From contig NZ_CP087719.1 of assembly GCF_020991085.1 (NCBI RefSeq), positions 1,054,001 through 1,118,000 of the forward strand: a DNA stretch of 64,000 bases. The letters run 5' to 3'. The DNA comes from Roseomonas sp. OT10 (GTDB lineage Bacteria; Pseudomonadota; Alphaproteobacteria; Acetobacterales; Acetobacteraceae). The notes beneath the pieces are model-generated. The model was not told the origin of the DNA. It did no database searches and saw only the letters and a program-made list of their open reading frames with translations. The position numbers were made by a program, and so were the translations under genes. Shown here one piece after another: positions 7,720 through 17,545 of the stretch (the stretch's first letter is position 1; each line of letters starts with the position of its first letter).

Positions 7720-9081
7720 ATGACGAGCGATACCCCCGACCGACCCCGCACCCGCCCCTTCCTGGCGCGGCGCGAGGCCTTCGCCACGGCCGGCGGCGAC
7801 ACCCCCCGCGCCTTCCTCGAGGCCTGCCTGGAAGCGGTCGAGCTCTGGGAGCCGAAGGTCGGCGCCTTCACCGTGCTGGATGCGGCGGGTGCCCGGCGCG
7901 CCGCGGACGCGGCCACGGAACGCTGGCGCGCCGGCCGCCCGCTCTCGCCCATCGACGGCATGCCGGTGGGGGTGAAGGACATCATCGACACCGCCGACAT
8001 GCCGACGCAGATGGGCTCCACCCTGTACGACGGCTACGTGCCCCGCTTCGATGCGGCCAGCGTGCAGGGGCTGCGCGAATGCGGCGCGGTCATCCTGGGC
8101 AAGACCGTGACGACGGAGTTCGCCTCCTCCGAGCCGCGCGGCACCCGCAATCCCTGGGACCTGTCGCGCACGCCCGGCGGCAGCAGCAGCGGATCGGCCG
8201 CGGCCGTCGCCTGCGGCATGGTGGCCGGGGCGCTGGGAACCCAGGTGGTGGGCTCCATCATCCGCCCCTCCGCCTTCTGCGGCGTCCACGGCTTCAAGCC
8301 CGGGGTGGGTGGCATCAACCGCGGCGGCAGCCTGGACTTCCTGAGCCAGAGCACCACCGGCACCATCGGCGCCTCGCTGGCCGATACCTGGGTGATGGCC
8401 CGCGCCATCGCCGGCCGGGTCGGGGGCGATCCGGGCTATCCCGGCCTGGGCGGGCCGGAGGAGCTGCCCCCCGCCGCCGCGCCGCGGCGGCTCGCCCTGC
8501 TGGAGACGGCCGGCTGGCCGATCCTGCAGCCCGAGGCGCGCGCCGCGCTGGAGGTCGCGCTGGATCGCCTGCGCGCCGCCGGGGTGGAGATCCTGACCCG
8601 CGGCTCCTGCCCCGAGCTGGCGGCGCTGGAGGAGGCCACCGCCGAGGCGCGCGACATCACCCTGGGGATCAATGCCTGGGAATGGCGCTGGCCGCTCGGC
8701 TCCTTCGTCGCCCGTGACGCGGCGGGGCTGAGCCAGTCCGCCCGCGACCGCCACGCCCAGGGCGGCGCCATGACCCGCGCGGACTACCTGGCCCTGCTCG
8801 GCCGCCGGTCCGCGGCCCGCGCCGCCCATGCCGCCCTGGCCGCGCGCTGCGACGGCCTGGTCTCCGTCACCGCGCCCGGCGCGGCGCCGGAGGGGCTGGG
8901 CTCGACCGGGAACACCATCTTCGTGGTGCCGGGCTCCCTGCTCGGCGTGCCCGTGGTCACCCTGCCCGTGCTGCAGGCGGAGGCGGGCCTGCCCCTCGGC
9001 CTGCAGCTCCTGGGCGTGCCGGACGGCGAGGCCGCCCTGTTCGGCATGGCCGCCTGGGTGGAGGCGCTCTTCGCCGGCTGA
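7720..9081 (+). CDS. Amidase (amidase-signature family)
   Basis: A 453-residue cytosolic amidase-signature hydrolase cleaving C-N amide bonds. The Ser-cisSer-Lys triad is visible as Lys in GVKDIIDT near residue 87, the cis-Ser in PGGSSSGSAAA near residue 162 and the nucleophile in GTQVVGSIIRPS near residue 182. The last differs slightly from the usual GTDxGGSIR form (VV for the Asp/Gly positions). The ATG at 7720 follows an AGGAAG ribosome site by seven bases. It stands alone between the Yip1 gene and the convergent helicase. The substrate is unknown; this is not GatA, whose partners GatB and GatC are absent. Confidence 0.88.
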   Translation: MTSDTPDRPRTRPFLARREAFATAGGDTPRAFLEACLEAVELWEPKVGAFTVLDAAGARRAADAATERWRAGRPLSPIDGMPVGVKDIIDTADMPTQMGSTLYDGYVPRFDAASVQGLRECGAVILGKTVTTEFASSEPRGTRNPWDLSRTPGGSSSGSAAAVACGMVAGALGTQVVGSIIRPSAFCGVHGFKPGVGGINRGGSLDFLSQSTTGTIGASLADTWVMARAIAGRVGGDPGYPGLGGPEELPPAAAPRRLALLETAGWPILQPEARAALEVALDRLRAAGVEILTRGSCPELAALEEATAEARDITLGINAWEWRWPLGSFVARDAAGLSQSARDRHAQGGAMTRADYLALLGRRSAARAAHAALAARCDGLVSVTAPGAAPEGLGSTGNTIFVVPGSLLGVPVVTLPVLQAEAGLPLGLQLLGVPDGEAALFGMAAWVEALFAG

Positions 9082-9108
9082 CGGCGGCGCCGCGGCCGCC
9101 GCCCTGCC

Positions 9109-11628
9109 TCAGCGCCCCGGGCGGCTGCGGCGCTGCTGGCGCAGCACCTCCTCGATCCAGCGGTCCAGCCGCTCCGTCTCCGCCTCGGCCAGCGCGTGGT
9201 CGGCATAGGCGCTGGGGAAGCGGAGGGAGAGCCAGCGCCAGGCGACCAGCCGCTTGTGCGTCTTCTCCGCCCGCTCCAGCTCCTCCCGCGCCGCCCGGTC
9301 GGGGGCGGAGAGGCGGCCGGCCAGCGGCGGGGCGACGTGGCGGCCGGCGCCGTGCTCGATGGCCCAGCGGGCGAGGCGGGCGACGCCGTGGTCGCGCTCG
9401 TCCACCGGGCACATCGCATAGGTCCAGCGGTCGAGCAGGGGCAGCCCCTCCACCCCGTCCACGGCGGAGGCGATGGCGATCTGCGCGGAGAGGTCGGCCA
9501 GGCGGTAGTTCGGGTCGTCCTTGCGCAGCACGGCGCGGCGGATGCGGGCCAGCACGCCGAAGAGGCTGTCCGAGCCGATCTCGGCGGCGACGGCGGCCAC
9601 GATGTCGGAATCCGGCTGCACCTGCGGGCGCAGCTCGGCCGGCGGGTCGGGCGGGGCCTCCAGCAGCCGGCGGACCAGCTCCGGCGTGCCGCCGCCACCC
9701 TCGGCCAGCACGGCGACGATGCCCTCCTCGTGCTGGCCGTAGCGCCCGGCGCGGCCGCCGATCTGCTTGACCTCCTGGGAGTTCAGCTCCCGCCGCTCCT
9801 CGCCGTCGAACTTGCGCAGGGTGGAGAAGACCACCCGGCGGATCGGCAGGTTCAGCCCCATGCCGATGGCGTCGGTCGCGACCAGGATATCGGCCTCGCC
9901 CGAGCGGAAGCGGGCGGCCTCGGCGCGCCGCACCTCGGGGCTCAGCGCGCCGTAGATGACGGCGACCCGCTTGCCGCGCTTCACCAGCTCCGCCCGGAAG
10001 TCCAGCACGTCGCGGCGGGAGAAGGCGACCAGCGCATCGCCCGCCTTCAGGTCGCCCAGCCGCACCGGGTTGCGCGCCGCGACCAGCGGGCCCTTGCGCC
10101 GCAGCGAGACGGACTCCACCGGGTCGCCGCAGAGCGTCGCGATCCGCTGCACCATCGGGATGCATTCCGGCGCGCCGAGCACGAAGACCTCCCGCGCCGG
10201 GGCGCCCATGATGGCGGCGGTCCAGGCGGCGCCGCGGTCGCGGTCGTGCAGGAGCTGCGCCTCGTCCACGATCGCCACGTCTACGGGCGACTGGAAAGGG
10301 CACATCTCCACCGTCGCGGCCAGGTGCCGGCTGCCTTCCACGGGCACCCGCTCCTCGCCGGTGGAGAGGGAGGCGGGGACGCCGCGCGCCCCCAGCGCCT
10401 CGCGGAACTCATGCGCCAGCAGGCGCAGGGGGGCGAGGGCGAGGCCGCTCTCCGCCGTCGCCAGCCGGTCCAGCGCGGTGTGGCTCTTGCCGGAATTGGT
10501 CGGGCCGGTGACCAGCGTGATGCGCCGGTTCAAGGCGCGGGCGGTGGCGAAATGTCCGGCGAAGCGGTCCAGCGCGGCGACCCGGGCCACGGCGGCATTG
10601 GCCGCCTTGCCGCCCATGCCGCCGGCCGGGCGGATCGCGGGGGCGGCGGGGACATCGCGCCCCTCAGGGCGGTCGCGCTTCCGCTCGCGCGGGTCGGGCT
10701 GGTCCTCCCGCCATTCCGGCAGGCGGGTGCGCAGCGGGGCCAGCTCGGCCGGGTCGAACAGCCAGACCTCCCGCCCGCCCTTGCCGGGGGTACGCTTGGC
10801 GACCGGCAGCAGCCCGGTGCCCGCCCAGCGCAGCGCCTCGCGCTCGGTGCAGCCGAGCAGGCGGGGCACCGCCTCCAGCCCGACCAGCGAGCGTTCCCAG
10901 GCGCGCAGCCGGGCCACCTCCTCGCGCTTGCGGGCGCGGGCGACCTTCTCGGCGGCGCGCTGCTCCTGCCGGCGGCGGGATTCGGCGCGCTCGGCCGCCT
11001 CGACGAAATCCTCGGCCCGGTCCGGGGTGAGGCCGAAGGCGCGGGCGACGGCGCCGGCCAGCTCGGCATGCCGGTCGGGCGACAGGGCGCCGCCCTGGCC
11101 GTCGGCGATCTCGGCGGCGAGGGCCTCCAGCGCGGCCTGCGGCGTGTCGCCGGCGGCGCGCAGGCGACGGTCCAGCACGCCGGACAGCGCCGTGGCCAGG
11201 GCGGCCTCGTCCGGCTCGGGCGTGGCGATCGCGGCGGCGGCGGCGCGGGTGTCGTCCGGCTGCACCCAGGCCTGGCCGGCCCGGCTGGCCATGTCGTTCA
11301 GCCGGGCGGCCCAGCCGCGCCGGCGGACCTCGCACAGGGCCGCGGCGACGGTGGCGGCATCGGCGGGCATGCGACGGGCGACGAGGCGCCGCAGCTGCGG
11401 CATCTCGCGGGTTTCGACGGTCAGGCCGGAGGCCAGGATCGCGGCCTCGGCGGGGTCGGAAACGGGGGTGATCGAGTCCAGTGTCGGGTCTCCGCGCGGG
11501 CCGCTGGGGCCGGCGCTGGGTCGGGGAGGCGGTGGAACCCCGGCCGGGACCGTGTTGCCAGGCGGCAGCCGGTGAACGCGGGAGGGGTGGAACGGTTCGC
11601 CTTTCCAGATGGGACCTCGGAAACCCAT
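9109..11628 (-). CDS. Suv3-like DEAQ-box RNA helicase
   Basis: An 839-residue superfamily 2 helicase of the mitochondrial degradasome Suv3 type, common in alphaproteobacteria and presumably acting in RNA turnover. Motifs in order are Walker A GPTNSGKS (residues 375-382), LAPLRLLAHEF, STGEERVP, DEAQLLHD (around 455), LGAPECIPM, VIYGALSPEVR, LVATDAIGMGLNLPI and QIGGRAGRYGQ. A helical, charged region (about 190-245) and a predicted HTH-like segment precede the helicase core. The N-terminal 75 residues are Pro/Gly-rich and unlike the family; no other canonical start lies before MPQLRRLVARR (residue 76), so the true start is uncertain. It is convergent with the amidase, 27 bp apart. Confidence 0.85.
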   Translation of the reverse strand: MGFRGPIWKGEPFHPSRVHRLPPGNTVPAGVPPPPRPSAGPSGPRGDPTLDSITPVSDPAEAAILASGLTVETREMPQLRRLVARRMPADAATVAAALCEVRRRGWAARLNDMASRAGQAWVQPDDTRAAAAAIATPEPDEAALATALSGVLDRRLRAAGDTPQAALEALAAEIADGQGGALSPDRHAELAGAVARAFGLTPDRAEDFVEAAERAESRRRQEQRAAEKVARARKREEVARLRAWERSLVGLEAVPRLLGCTEREALRWAGTGLLPVAKRTPGKGGREVWLFDPAELAPLRTRLPEWREDQPDPRERKRDRPEGRDVPAAPAIRPAGGMGGKAANAAVARVAALDRFAGHFATARALNRRITLVTGPTNSGKSHTALDRLATAESGLALAPLRLLAHEFREALGARGVPASLSTGEERVPVEGSRHLAATVEMCPFQSPVDVAIVDEAQLLHDRDRGAAWTAAIMGAPAREVFVLGAPECIPMVQRIATLCGDPVESVSLRRKGPLVAARNPVRLGDLKAGDALVAFSRRDVLDFRAELVKRGKRVAVIYGALSPEVRRAEAARFRSGEADILVATDAIGMGLNLPIRRVVFSTLRKFDGEERRELNSQEVKQIGGRAGRYGQHEEGIVAVLAEGGGGTPELVRRLLEAPPDPPAELRPQVQPDSDIVAAVAAEIGSDSLFGVLARIRRAVLRKDDPNYRLADLSAQIAIASAVDGVEGLPLLDRWTYAMCPVDERDHGVARLARWAIEHGAGRHVAPPLAGRLSAPDRAAREELERAEKTHKRLVAWRWLSLRFPSAYADHALAEAETERLDRWIEEVLRQQRRSRPGR

Positions 11629-11884
11629 GGAAAACCCGTTCCGGACGGGAGGCTAGCAGAAGCGGGGCCCGGGCGGAGCCGCGGATCGCGCAGGGCTGGG
11701 GGCGCGGGGCCACCCGGCCGGCGCCCGCCCGGCTCCCCGATCCGGGACGCCTGCGCCGATGCCACGTCGTCCTCGGTGCGGCGGGCGCGGCCCTCCCCGC
11801 CGCGTGGAAGGTCGACTAGACAGTGATCGGCGCCGGCCGTGCCGACGCTCAACAAGCTCAACAGAAACGAGGGAGTCCAGGAAC
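11629..11884. other. Divergent intergenic region
   Basis: A 256-bp gap between the divergent helicase and the exported hydrolase gene. The last part (CAACAAGCTCAACAGAAACG) is less GC-rich and is followed by GGGAGT about ten bases before the ATG at 11885. It must carry the promoters of both genes, but I see no clear -35/-10 pair and no repeat. Confidence 0.4.
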
Positions 11885-13129
11885 ATGGTCAGATGGACTG
11901 CGAGGGCCTGGCGCGGGCGCCAGCCGCCGCCCCGGCACGCGATCCTGCGGCGGCCGGGGCGTGCCAGGGCCGCCGCGCGGCTGTCGGGCCTGGCAGGGCT
12001 GGTGTGCGGGGTGCTCGCGGCGCTTCCCGCGGCCGCCCAGACCTCCCAGGTCCAGACCTGCCAGCTCGGCGATCTGGCGCTGGAGAGCGGCGCGACGATC
12101 CCGAACGTGCGGATGACCTACATCACCCATGGCACGCTCAACGCCGAGCGCAGCAATGCCATCCTCTCGATCCACGGGCTGCGCGGGAACCGGACCAGCC
12201 AGAGCTTCCTGGCCGGGCCGGGCAAGGCGCTGGACACCGACCGCTACTTCGTCATCCAGCCCGATACGCTGGGCGTCGCCTCCACCGATCCGAACGCCAC
12301 CACCTCGCCCACGCGGTCGGGGATGAACATGAACTTCCCGCGTTTCACCATCCGCGACATGGTGAAGGCGGAGCACCGCCTGATCACGGAATGCCTCGGC
12401 ATCCGGCACCTGGTCGCGGTGACGGGCATCTCGATGGGCGGCATCGGCTCGCTGCAATGGGCGGTCAGCTTCCCGGACTTCATGGATGCGGTGATCCCGG
12501 TGGTGCCGCAGGCCCATGCCACCCGGCAGACCGCCTTCATCTGGGAGGCGGCGCGGCAGGCCATCGCGCTCGACCCCAAGTGGCGGGACGGGAACTACCC
12601 GGCGGACGACCCGCCGCGGCGCGGGACGGGCATCGGCATCAACATCCAGAACGCCTTCGGCTTCTCGGCCGAGTCCTTCGGGGAGATGTTCCGCGACCGG
12701 GCGGAGGTGGACCGCTTCTACGCCTCCACCACCGAGCAACTCGGGGCGACGACGGAGGCGCGCGACTGGTACTACCGCACCCTGGCCATCGTGGAGCACG
12801 ACATCGCCAGGACGCCCCCGTTCAACGGCGACCTCCGGGCGGCGGCCCGCTCCATCCGCGCGCGGCTGCTGCTGATGCCCAACTGCTTCGACCAGCTCCT
12901 CTCGCCCGGCGAAAGCGGGGTGATGGAGGTGGCCGCCCATGCGCCGGACGCGAAGATCGTCGATCTCGACGACATCGCGGGCCATTCCGGCAATTCCACG
13001 CCGCGCAGCGCGCTGCTGATCGCCTCGGAGGTCCGGGACCTGCTCCAGCGCATCGCCGATGGCCGCCCCGGCTTCAGCGGCCCGAAGATTCCGCGCCACT
13101 GGACGCGGGCGGACCGCTGTCCCGGCTGA
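11885..13129 (+). CDS. Exported alpha/beta hydrolase related to homoserine O-acetyltransferase
   Basis: A 414-residue alpha/beta-hydrolase of the MetX-like group. The nucleophile elbow is GISMGGIG (Ser near residue 181) where true MetX has GGSMGG. The acid and base are probably Asp in LLLMPNCFDQLLSP and His in DDIAGHSGNS. Unlike cytosolic MetX, it starts with a basic stretch and a hydrophobic segment ending LPAAAAQT, a Sec-type signal peptide cut near residue 51. It is therefore probably periplasmic and not a methionine enzyme. GTG and ATG alternatives upstream lack support; the ATG at 11885 follows GGGAGTCCAGG. The terminator-like hairpin at 13138 follows it. Confidence 0.8.
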   Translation: MVRWTARAWRGRQPPPRHAILRRPGRARAAARLSGLAGLVCGVLAALPAAAQTSQVQTCQLGDLALESGATIPNVRMTYITHGTLNAERSNAILSIHGLRGNRTSQSFLAGPGKALDTDRYFVIQPDTLGVASTDPNATTSPTRSGMNMNFPRFTIRDMVKAEHRLITECLGIRHLVAVTGISMGGIGSLQWAVSFPDFMDAVIPVVPQAHATRQTAFIWEAARQAIALDPKWRDGNYPADDPPRRGTGIGINIQNAFGFSAESFGEMFRDRAEVDRFYASTTEQLGATTEARDWYYRTLAIVEHDIARTPPFNGDLRAAARSIRARLLLMPNCFDQLLSPGESGVMEVAAHAPDAKIVDLDDIAGHSGNSTPRSALLIASEVRDLLQRIADGRPGFSGPKIPRHWTRADRCPG

Positions 13130-13137
13130 GCCGCGTC

Positions 13138-13175
13138 GGGGGCGTCGCCGGGCCTGCGCGCCCGGCGACACCCCC
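13138..13175. terminator. Bidirectional hairpin between convergent genes
   Basis: A stem of ten perfect pairs (GTCGCCGGGC with GCCCGGCGAC, loop ctgcgc), extended after one mismatch by five G-C pairs. It lies between the convergent hydrolase (end 13129) and ugpC (end 13194). There is no T-run, so it may act as a structural transcript end rather than a classic intrinsic terminator. Confidence 0.45.
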
Positions 13176-13193
13176 AGGCGCGGGATCCCGGCC

Positions 13194-14261
13194 TCAGGCC
13201 GCCTCCAGCCGCCGCCCCTCGCCGTCGAAGACATGCAGCTCGCCTGGGTCCAGCCGGACCGGCAGGGCGGCGCCGCTGAACGGCCCGTTCACCCGCACCA
13301 CCATCGCCTCGCCCGTCGGCAGGCGGCCGTGCACCACGGTTTCCGATCCCAGCGGCTCGATCAGCTCCACCGCCAGCGGCAGGGCGCCGGGGCCGTCGCC
13401 GGGCAGGAAGTGCTCCGGGCGCATGCCCAGCGTCAGCTTCGACCCCGCCGCCCCCGGGCGCGGCCCGTCGGCGAAGGGCACCACCGCGCCCGTCTCCAGC
13501 CGCGCGGCCGCCCCGCCCGGCTCCAGCGTGGCGGGGAGGAAGTTCATCGCCGGGCTGCCGATGAAGCTCGCGACATAGGTGTCGGCCGGGCGCGACCAGA
13601 CCTCCATGGGCGAGGCGACCTGCGCCGCGCGGCCCTGGTGCATCACCACCAGGCGGTCGCCCAGCGTCATCGCCTCCACCTGGTCGTGGGTGACGAAGAT
13701 GGAGGTGACGCCGAGCCGCTTCTGCAGCCGCCGAATCTCGGCCCGCATCTGCACCCGCAGCCGCGCGTCGAGGTTGGAGAGCGGCTCGTCGAACAGGAAC
13801 AGCGCCGGCTCGCGCACGATGGCGCGGCCCATGGCGACGCGCTGCCGCTGCCCGCCGGAGAGCTGGCGCGGGCGGCGGTCCAGCAGCGCCTCCAGCCCCA
13901 GGATGGCGGCGGCGTCCTGCACCCGCTTCTCGATCTCGGCCCGCGGCAGGCCGCGGATCTTGAGGCCGTAGGCCATGTTCTGCCGCACCGTCATGTGCGG
14001 GTAGAGGGCGTAGTTCTGGAACACCATGGCGATGTCGCGATCGGCCGGCTCCAGCCCGGTCACGTCCCGGCCGTCGATCAGCACCCGGCCGCTGGTCGGC
14101 GTCTCCAGCCCCGCCACGATGCGCAGCAGGGTGGACTTGCCGCAGCCCGAGGCGCCGACGAGCACCACCATCTCCCCGTCCGCCACCTCCAGCTCGATGC
14201 CGTGCAGCACCTGGGTCTGGCCGAAGGCCTTGCGGATGGTCTCCAGCCTGAGCGTGGCCAA
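13194..14261 (-). CDS. ugpC: sn-glycerol-3-phosphate-type ABC importer, ATPase subunit
   Basis: A 355-residue ATPase of the MalK/UgpC type that powers the importer encoded by the three genes upstream. Walker A is GASGCGKS (residues 36-43), followed by the Q-loop, the signature [14 protein letters not shown], Walker [13 protein letters not shown] and the switch His in [10 protein letters not shown]. The C-terminal 120 residues form the TOBE/OB regulatory domain (LGMRPEHF). The start is a TTG at 14261, preceded by GGAGA about ten bases away and 4 bp after the end of ugpE. It is the last gene of the operon ugpB-ugpA-ugpE-ugpC. Confidence 0.92.
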   Translation of the reverse strand: MATLRLETIRKAFGQTQVLHGIELEVADGEMVVLVGASGCGKSTLLRIVAGLETPTSGRVLIDGRDVTGLEPADRDIAMVFQNYALYPHMTVRQNMAYGLKIRGLPRAEIEKRVQDAAAILGLEALLDRRPRQLSGGQRQRVAMGRAIVREPALFLFDEPLSNLDARLRVQMRAEIRRLQKRLGVTSIFVTHDQVEAMTLGDRLVVMHQGRAAQVASPMEVWSRPADTYVASFIGSPAMNFLPATLEPGGAAARLETGAVVPFADGPRPGAAGSKLTLGMRPEHFLPGDGPGALPLAVELIEPLGSETVVHGRLPTGEAMVVRVNGPFSGAALPVRLDPGELHVFDGEGRRLEAA

Positions 14262-14265
14262 GGGT

Positions 14266-15207
14266 CTACTTCTCCGTCTCGGTCAGGCCGCGCACGAACC
14301 AGCGCTGCATCGCCACCACCACCGCGACCGGCGGCAGCAGGGCCAGCACGGCCAGCGCCATGATGGTGTTCCACTCGTTCTGGGAATCGCCCGTGCCGAT
14401 CGACTTGGACAGGCCGACCACGATGGTGTCGAGCGAGCGGTCGGTGACGATCAGCAGCGGCCAGAGGTACTGGTTCCAGCCGTAGATGAACAGGATGACG
14501 AAGAGCGCCGCGATGGAGTTGCGCGACAGCGGCAGCACCACGTCGCGCAGGAAGCGCAGCGGCCCGGCGCCGTCCAGCTTCGCGGCCTCGGCCAGCTCGT
14601 CCGGGATGGTCAGGAAGAACTGGCGGAACAGCAGCGTCGCGGTGGCCGAGGCGATCAGCGGCAGCACCAGCCCCGTCATGGTGTCCGTCAGGCGCATGTT
14701 CACCATGACCTGGAAGGTGGGGATCAGGCGGACCTCCACCGGCAGCATCAGGGTGATGAAGATCGTCCAGAAGGCGGCCATGCGGAACGGGAAGCGGAAG
14801 AACACCACCGCATAGGCGGAGAGGATGGAGATGGCGATCTTGCCCACGGCGATCAGCGTCGCCATCACCGCGCTGTTCCACAGCATGATCCAGGCGGGGG
14901 TGATGCGGTTGCGCCCGCTGCCCTCGCCCCAGGCGGTGCGGAAGTTCTCCGCGGCATGGGAGCCGGGCAGCAGCGGCACGTCGCCGCGCCCCAGCGTGCC
15001 GACATCGTGGGTGGAGCCGACGAGGGCGATCCAGATCGGGAAGGCGAAGAGCAGCGCGCCCAGCACCAGCACCGTGTAGGCGAAGGCCTTCTGGCGCCAC
15101 TGCCGCCGGCGGGTGGCGGCGAGGAGGAGGTCCGGCGCCTCCGCCGGCACGGGCACGCCGCCGCGCGCGTCCTGGAGCGCGGCGGGGCTCACCTGGGGGT
15201 TGGCCAT
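14266..15207 (-). CDS. ugpE: sn-glycerol-3-phosphate-type ABC importer, permease 2
   Basis: A 313-residue inner-membrane permease of the carbohydrate-type MalG/UgpE family, with about six membrane spans. It has the EAA loop ([24 protein letters not shown]) that docks with the ATPase. Its ATG at 15207 shares one base with the TGA of ugpA (TGATG), which indicates translational coupling. The first 45 residues are hydrophilic and longer than in E. coli UgpE. Confidence 0.92.
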   Translation of the reverse strand: MANPQVSPAALQDARGGVPVPAEAPDLLLAATRRRQWRQKAFAYTVLVLGALLFAFPIWIALVGSTHDVGTLGRGDVPLLPGSHAAENFRTAWGEGSGRNRITPAWIMLWNSAVMATLIAVGKIAISILSAYAVVFFRFPFRMAAFWTIFITLMLPVEVRLIPTFQVMVNMRLTDTMTGLVLPLIASATATLLFRQFFLTIPDELAEAAKLDGAGPLRFLRDVVLPLSRNSIAALFVILFIYGWNQYLWPLLIVTDRSLDTIVVGLSKSIGTGDSQNEWNTIMALAVLALLPPVAVVVAMQRWFVRGLTETEK

Positions 15208-16088
15208 CAGTAGTGGACCTTGCGGTCGACGTAGCGGAACTGGATGGCGGTCAGGCCGATCACCAGCACCATCAGGATCACGCTCTGCGCCGAGGAGGTG
15301 CCGAGGTTCAGGTTCTGCACCCCGTCCGACCAGGCGAGGTAGATCAGCGTCTCCGTCGCGTTCCCCGGGCCGCCCTGGGTCAGGGCGTGGATCACGCCGA
15401 AGGTCTCGAAGAAGGCGTAGGTCAGGTTCACCACCAGCAGGAAGAAGGCGGTGGGGGAGAGCAGGGGGAGCACGACGGTCCAGAAGCGCCGCACCGGCCG
15501 GGCGCCGTCGATGGCGGCCGCCTCCAGCACCGATTGCGGGATGGATTGCAGGCCGGCGAGGAAGAAGATGAAGTTGTAGGCCACCTGCTTCCAGGCGGAG
15601 GCGATCACCACCAGGATCATCGCCTGGGTCCCGTCGAGCCGGTAGTCCCAGTGCAGCCCCGCCTGGTTCAGCGCCCTGCCCACCAGCCCGATCTGCGGGT
15701 GGAAGATGAACAGCCACAGCACTGCGGCGACGGCGGGTGCCACGGCATAGGGCCAGATCAGCAGGGTGCGGAAGACGCCGGAGCCGCGCAGCTTCTTGTC
15801 CGCCTGCACCGCCAGGAACAGCGACACGGACAGCGCCAGCACGGCGACGGAGGTGGAGAAGACGGCCGTGTTCCAGGCGGCGTTCCGCCAGCGCGGCTCC
15901 GACAGCACGTCCACGAAGTTCTGGATGCCGACGAACTCGCGGGAGAAGCCGAAGGCATCCTCCCGCAGGGTCGACTGCCAGATGGCCTGGAAGGCCGGCC
16001 AGTAGAAGAAGACCGCCGTGATCGCGAGCTGGGGCAGCAGCAGCGCCAGCGGCAGCGCCCAGCCCTTGAAGACGGCCTTCCTCTCCAT
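15207..16088 (-). CDS. ugpA: sn-glycerol-3-phosphate-type ABC importer, permease 1
   Basis: A 293-residue inner-membrane permease of the MalF/UgpA type with about six membrane spans. The EAA loop is [20 protein letters not shown], followed by [19 protein letters not shown], typical of UgpA. It begins 4 bp after the stop of ugpB and overlaps ugpE by one base. It forms the transmembrane channel with UgpE. Confidence 0.92.
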   Translation of the reverse strand: MERKAVFKGWALPLALLLPQLAITAVFFYWPAFQAIWQSTLREDAFGFSREFVGIQNFVDVLSEPRWRNAAWNTAVFSTSVAVLALSVSLFLAVQADKKLRGSGVFRTLLIWPYAVAPAVAAVLWLFIFHPQIGLVGRALNQAGLHWDYRLDGTQAMILVVIASAWKQVAYNFIFFLAGLQSIPQSVLEAAAIDGARPVRRFWTVVLPLLSPTAFFLLVVNLTYAFFETFGVIHALTQGGPGNATETLIYLAWSDGVQNLNLGTSSAQSVILMVLVIGLTAIQFRYVDRKVHY

Positions 16089-16092
16089 CGGA

Positions 16093-17451
16093 TCAGCCGC
16101 GGTTCGCGCGCTCGAAGTTGCGCAGCACCACGTTGCCGCGGGTCTGGCTGTTCGCCATGGCCTGCTCCGCCGTCTGCTGGCCCTGCAGCGCCCGCTCCAG
16201 CTCCTCCTGCATGATGTTGCGGATCTCGGCGAAGCCGCCCAGGCGGATGCCCTTGCTGTTCTCGGTGGTGTTGCCGCCGCCGCGCAGCATCTGCTGCACC
16301 GCGACCTCGGAATAGGGGTTCTGGGCGTAGAAGCCGGAGGCCCGCGTCGCCTGGTAGGCGCCCTGCGAGACGGGGAGGTAGCCCGTCTCCTGGTGCCACT
16401 TCGCCGCCACCTCGGGCTGGGACATGTAGCGGAAGAACTCCGCCACCCCGCGCAGCTCGTCCGCCGAGCGCTGCTTGTTCGGCCCGCCCTGCATCACCCA
16501 CAGGCTGGCGCCGCCGATGATGCTGTTGATCGGCGCGCCCTGCACGTCCGGGTAGTAGGGCAGCATCGCCGCACCCCAGGCGAAGCGCGCCTCCTTCACG
16601 ATGCGCGCGCGGGTGCCGGAGGAGGCGAAGGAGATGGCCGCGTCGCCGGAGGGGAAGACGCCGTCGCCGGCGGAATCGCGCCCGCCGTAGCGGAACAGCC
16701 CCTCCTTCTGCCACTCCACCAGGTTGGCGATGTGGCGCACCACCAGCGGGTTGTTGATCCGCAGCTCCGCGCCCAGCCCCTCGAAGCCGTTGGCGAGCGT
16801 GGCGAGCGGGATGTTGTGGATCGCCGAGAGCTGCTCGACATGCACCCAGGTCGGCCAGGAGGTGCTCATCGGCATGGCGATGCCGGCGGCCTTCAGCTTG
16901 CGCGCGGCCTCGGCCAGTGCCGGCCAGGTCTCGGGGAACTTGTCCGGGTCGAGGCCCGCCTTGGCGAAGGCGTCCTTGTTCCAGTAGGCGATGGCGGTGG
17001 AGCTGTTGAAGGGCAGGCTCATCAGCCGTCCGTCCGGCAGGCTGTAGTAGCCCTTGATCGCCGGCAGGTAGTCGTCGAGGCCGATGTTCACCCCCGTCTG
17101 CTCCGCGAGCGCGTGCACCGGCACGATGGCGCGGCCGGCGGCGATCATGGTGCCCGTGCCGACCTCGAACATCTGCACGATGTGCGGGGCGGTGCCGGCG
17201 CGGAAAGCGGCGATGGCGGCCACCATCGTCTCCGGATAGGCGCCGCGGAAGGTCGCGGTGACCTGGTACTTGTTCTGGGTGGCGTTGAAGTCGGCCGCGC
17301 GCTGCTCCAGCATCCCGCCCAGCGGCTGGGTCAGGCCGTGCCAGAACTGCAGATCGATCTTCTGCTGGGCGAGGGCCGGGCGGCCCAGGGAGGCCCCCGA
17401 GAGCCCGGCCAGCGCGACGGCGCCGGCGGTGACGGAACGACGACGCAGCAT
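16093..17451 (-). CDS. ugpB: sn-glycerol-3-phosphate-type binding protein
   Basis: A 452-residue periplasmic solute-binding protein. The signal peptide [10 protein letters not shown]...GRPALAQ is cleaved near residue 29. Strong UgpB hallmarks are [65 protein letters not shown] in segments, [13 protein letters not shown] and [16 protein letters not shown]. The start at 17451 is chosen because a GGGGAGG ribosome site lies six bases upstream; in-frame ATGs at 17487 and 17493 lack one. It is the first gene of the ugp operon. A LysR gene in the same orientation precedes it by about 95 bp. The ligand is probably glycerol-3-phosphate or a glycerophosphodiester. Confidence 0.92.
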   Translation of the reverse strand: MLRRRSVTAGAVALAGLSGASLGRPALAQQKIDLQFWHGLTQPLGGMLEQRAADFNATQNKYQVTATFRGAYPETMVAAIAAFRAGTAPHIVQMFEVGTGTMIAAGRAIVPVHALAEQTGVNIGLDDYLPAIKGYYSLPDGRLMSLPFNSSTAIAYWNKDAFAKAGLDPDKFPETWPALAEAARKLKAAGIAMPMSTSWPTWVHVEQLSAIHNIPLATLANGFEGLGAELRINNPLVVRHIANLVEWQKEGLFRYGGRDSAGDGVFPSGDAAISFASSGTRARIVKEARFAWGAAMLPYYPDVQGAPINSIIGGASLWVMQGGPNKQRSADELRGVAEFFRYMSQPEVAAKWHQETGYLPVSQGAYQATRASGFYAQNPYSEVAVQQMLRGGGNTTENSKGIRLGGFAEIRNIMQEELERALQGQQTAEQAMANSQTRGNVVLRNFERANRG

Positions 17452-17545
17452 GATGTGCCTCCCCAGGGACGTGGCGGCGCGGGGCATAGCCACGCCGCAT
17501 TTCAGTCAGGCTACACGACGATGACGGGACGATGAAGCCGCTAAG

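Noticed and set aside
11885-13129. metX for methionine biosynthesis
   Set aside because: The signal peptide and the changed nucleophile context make a cytosolic biosynthetic role unlikely.
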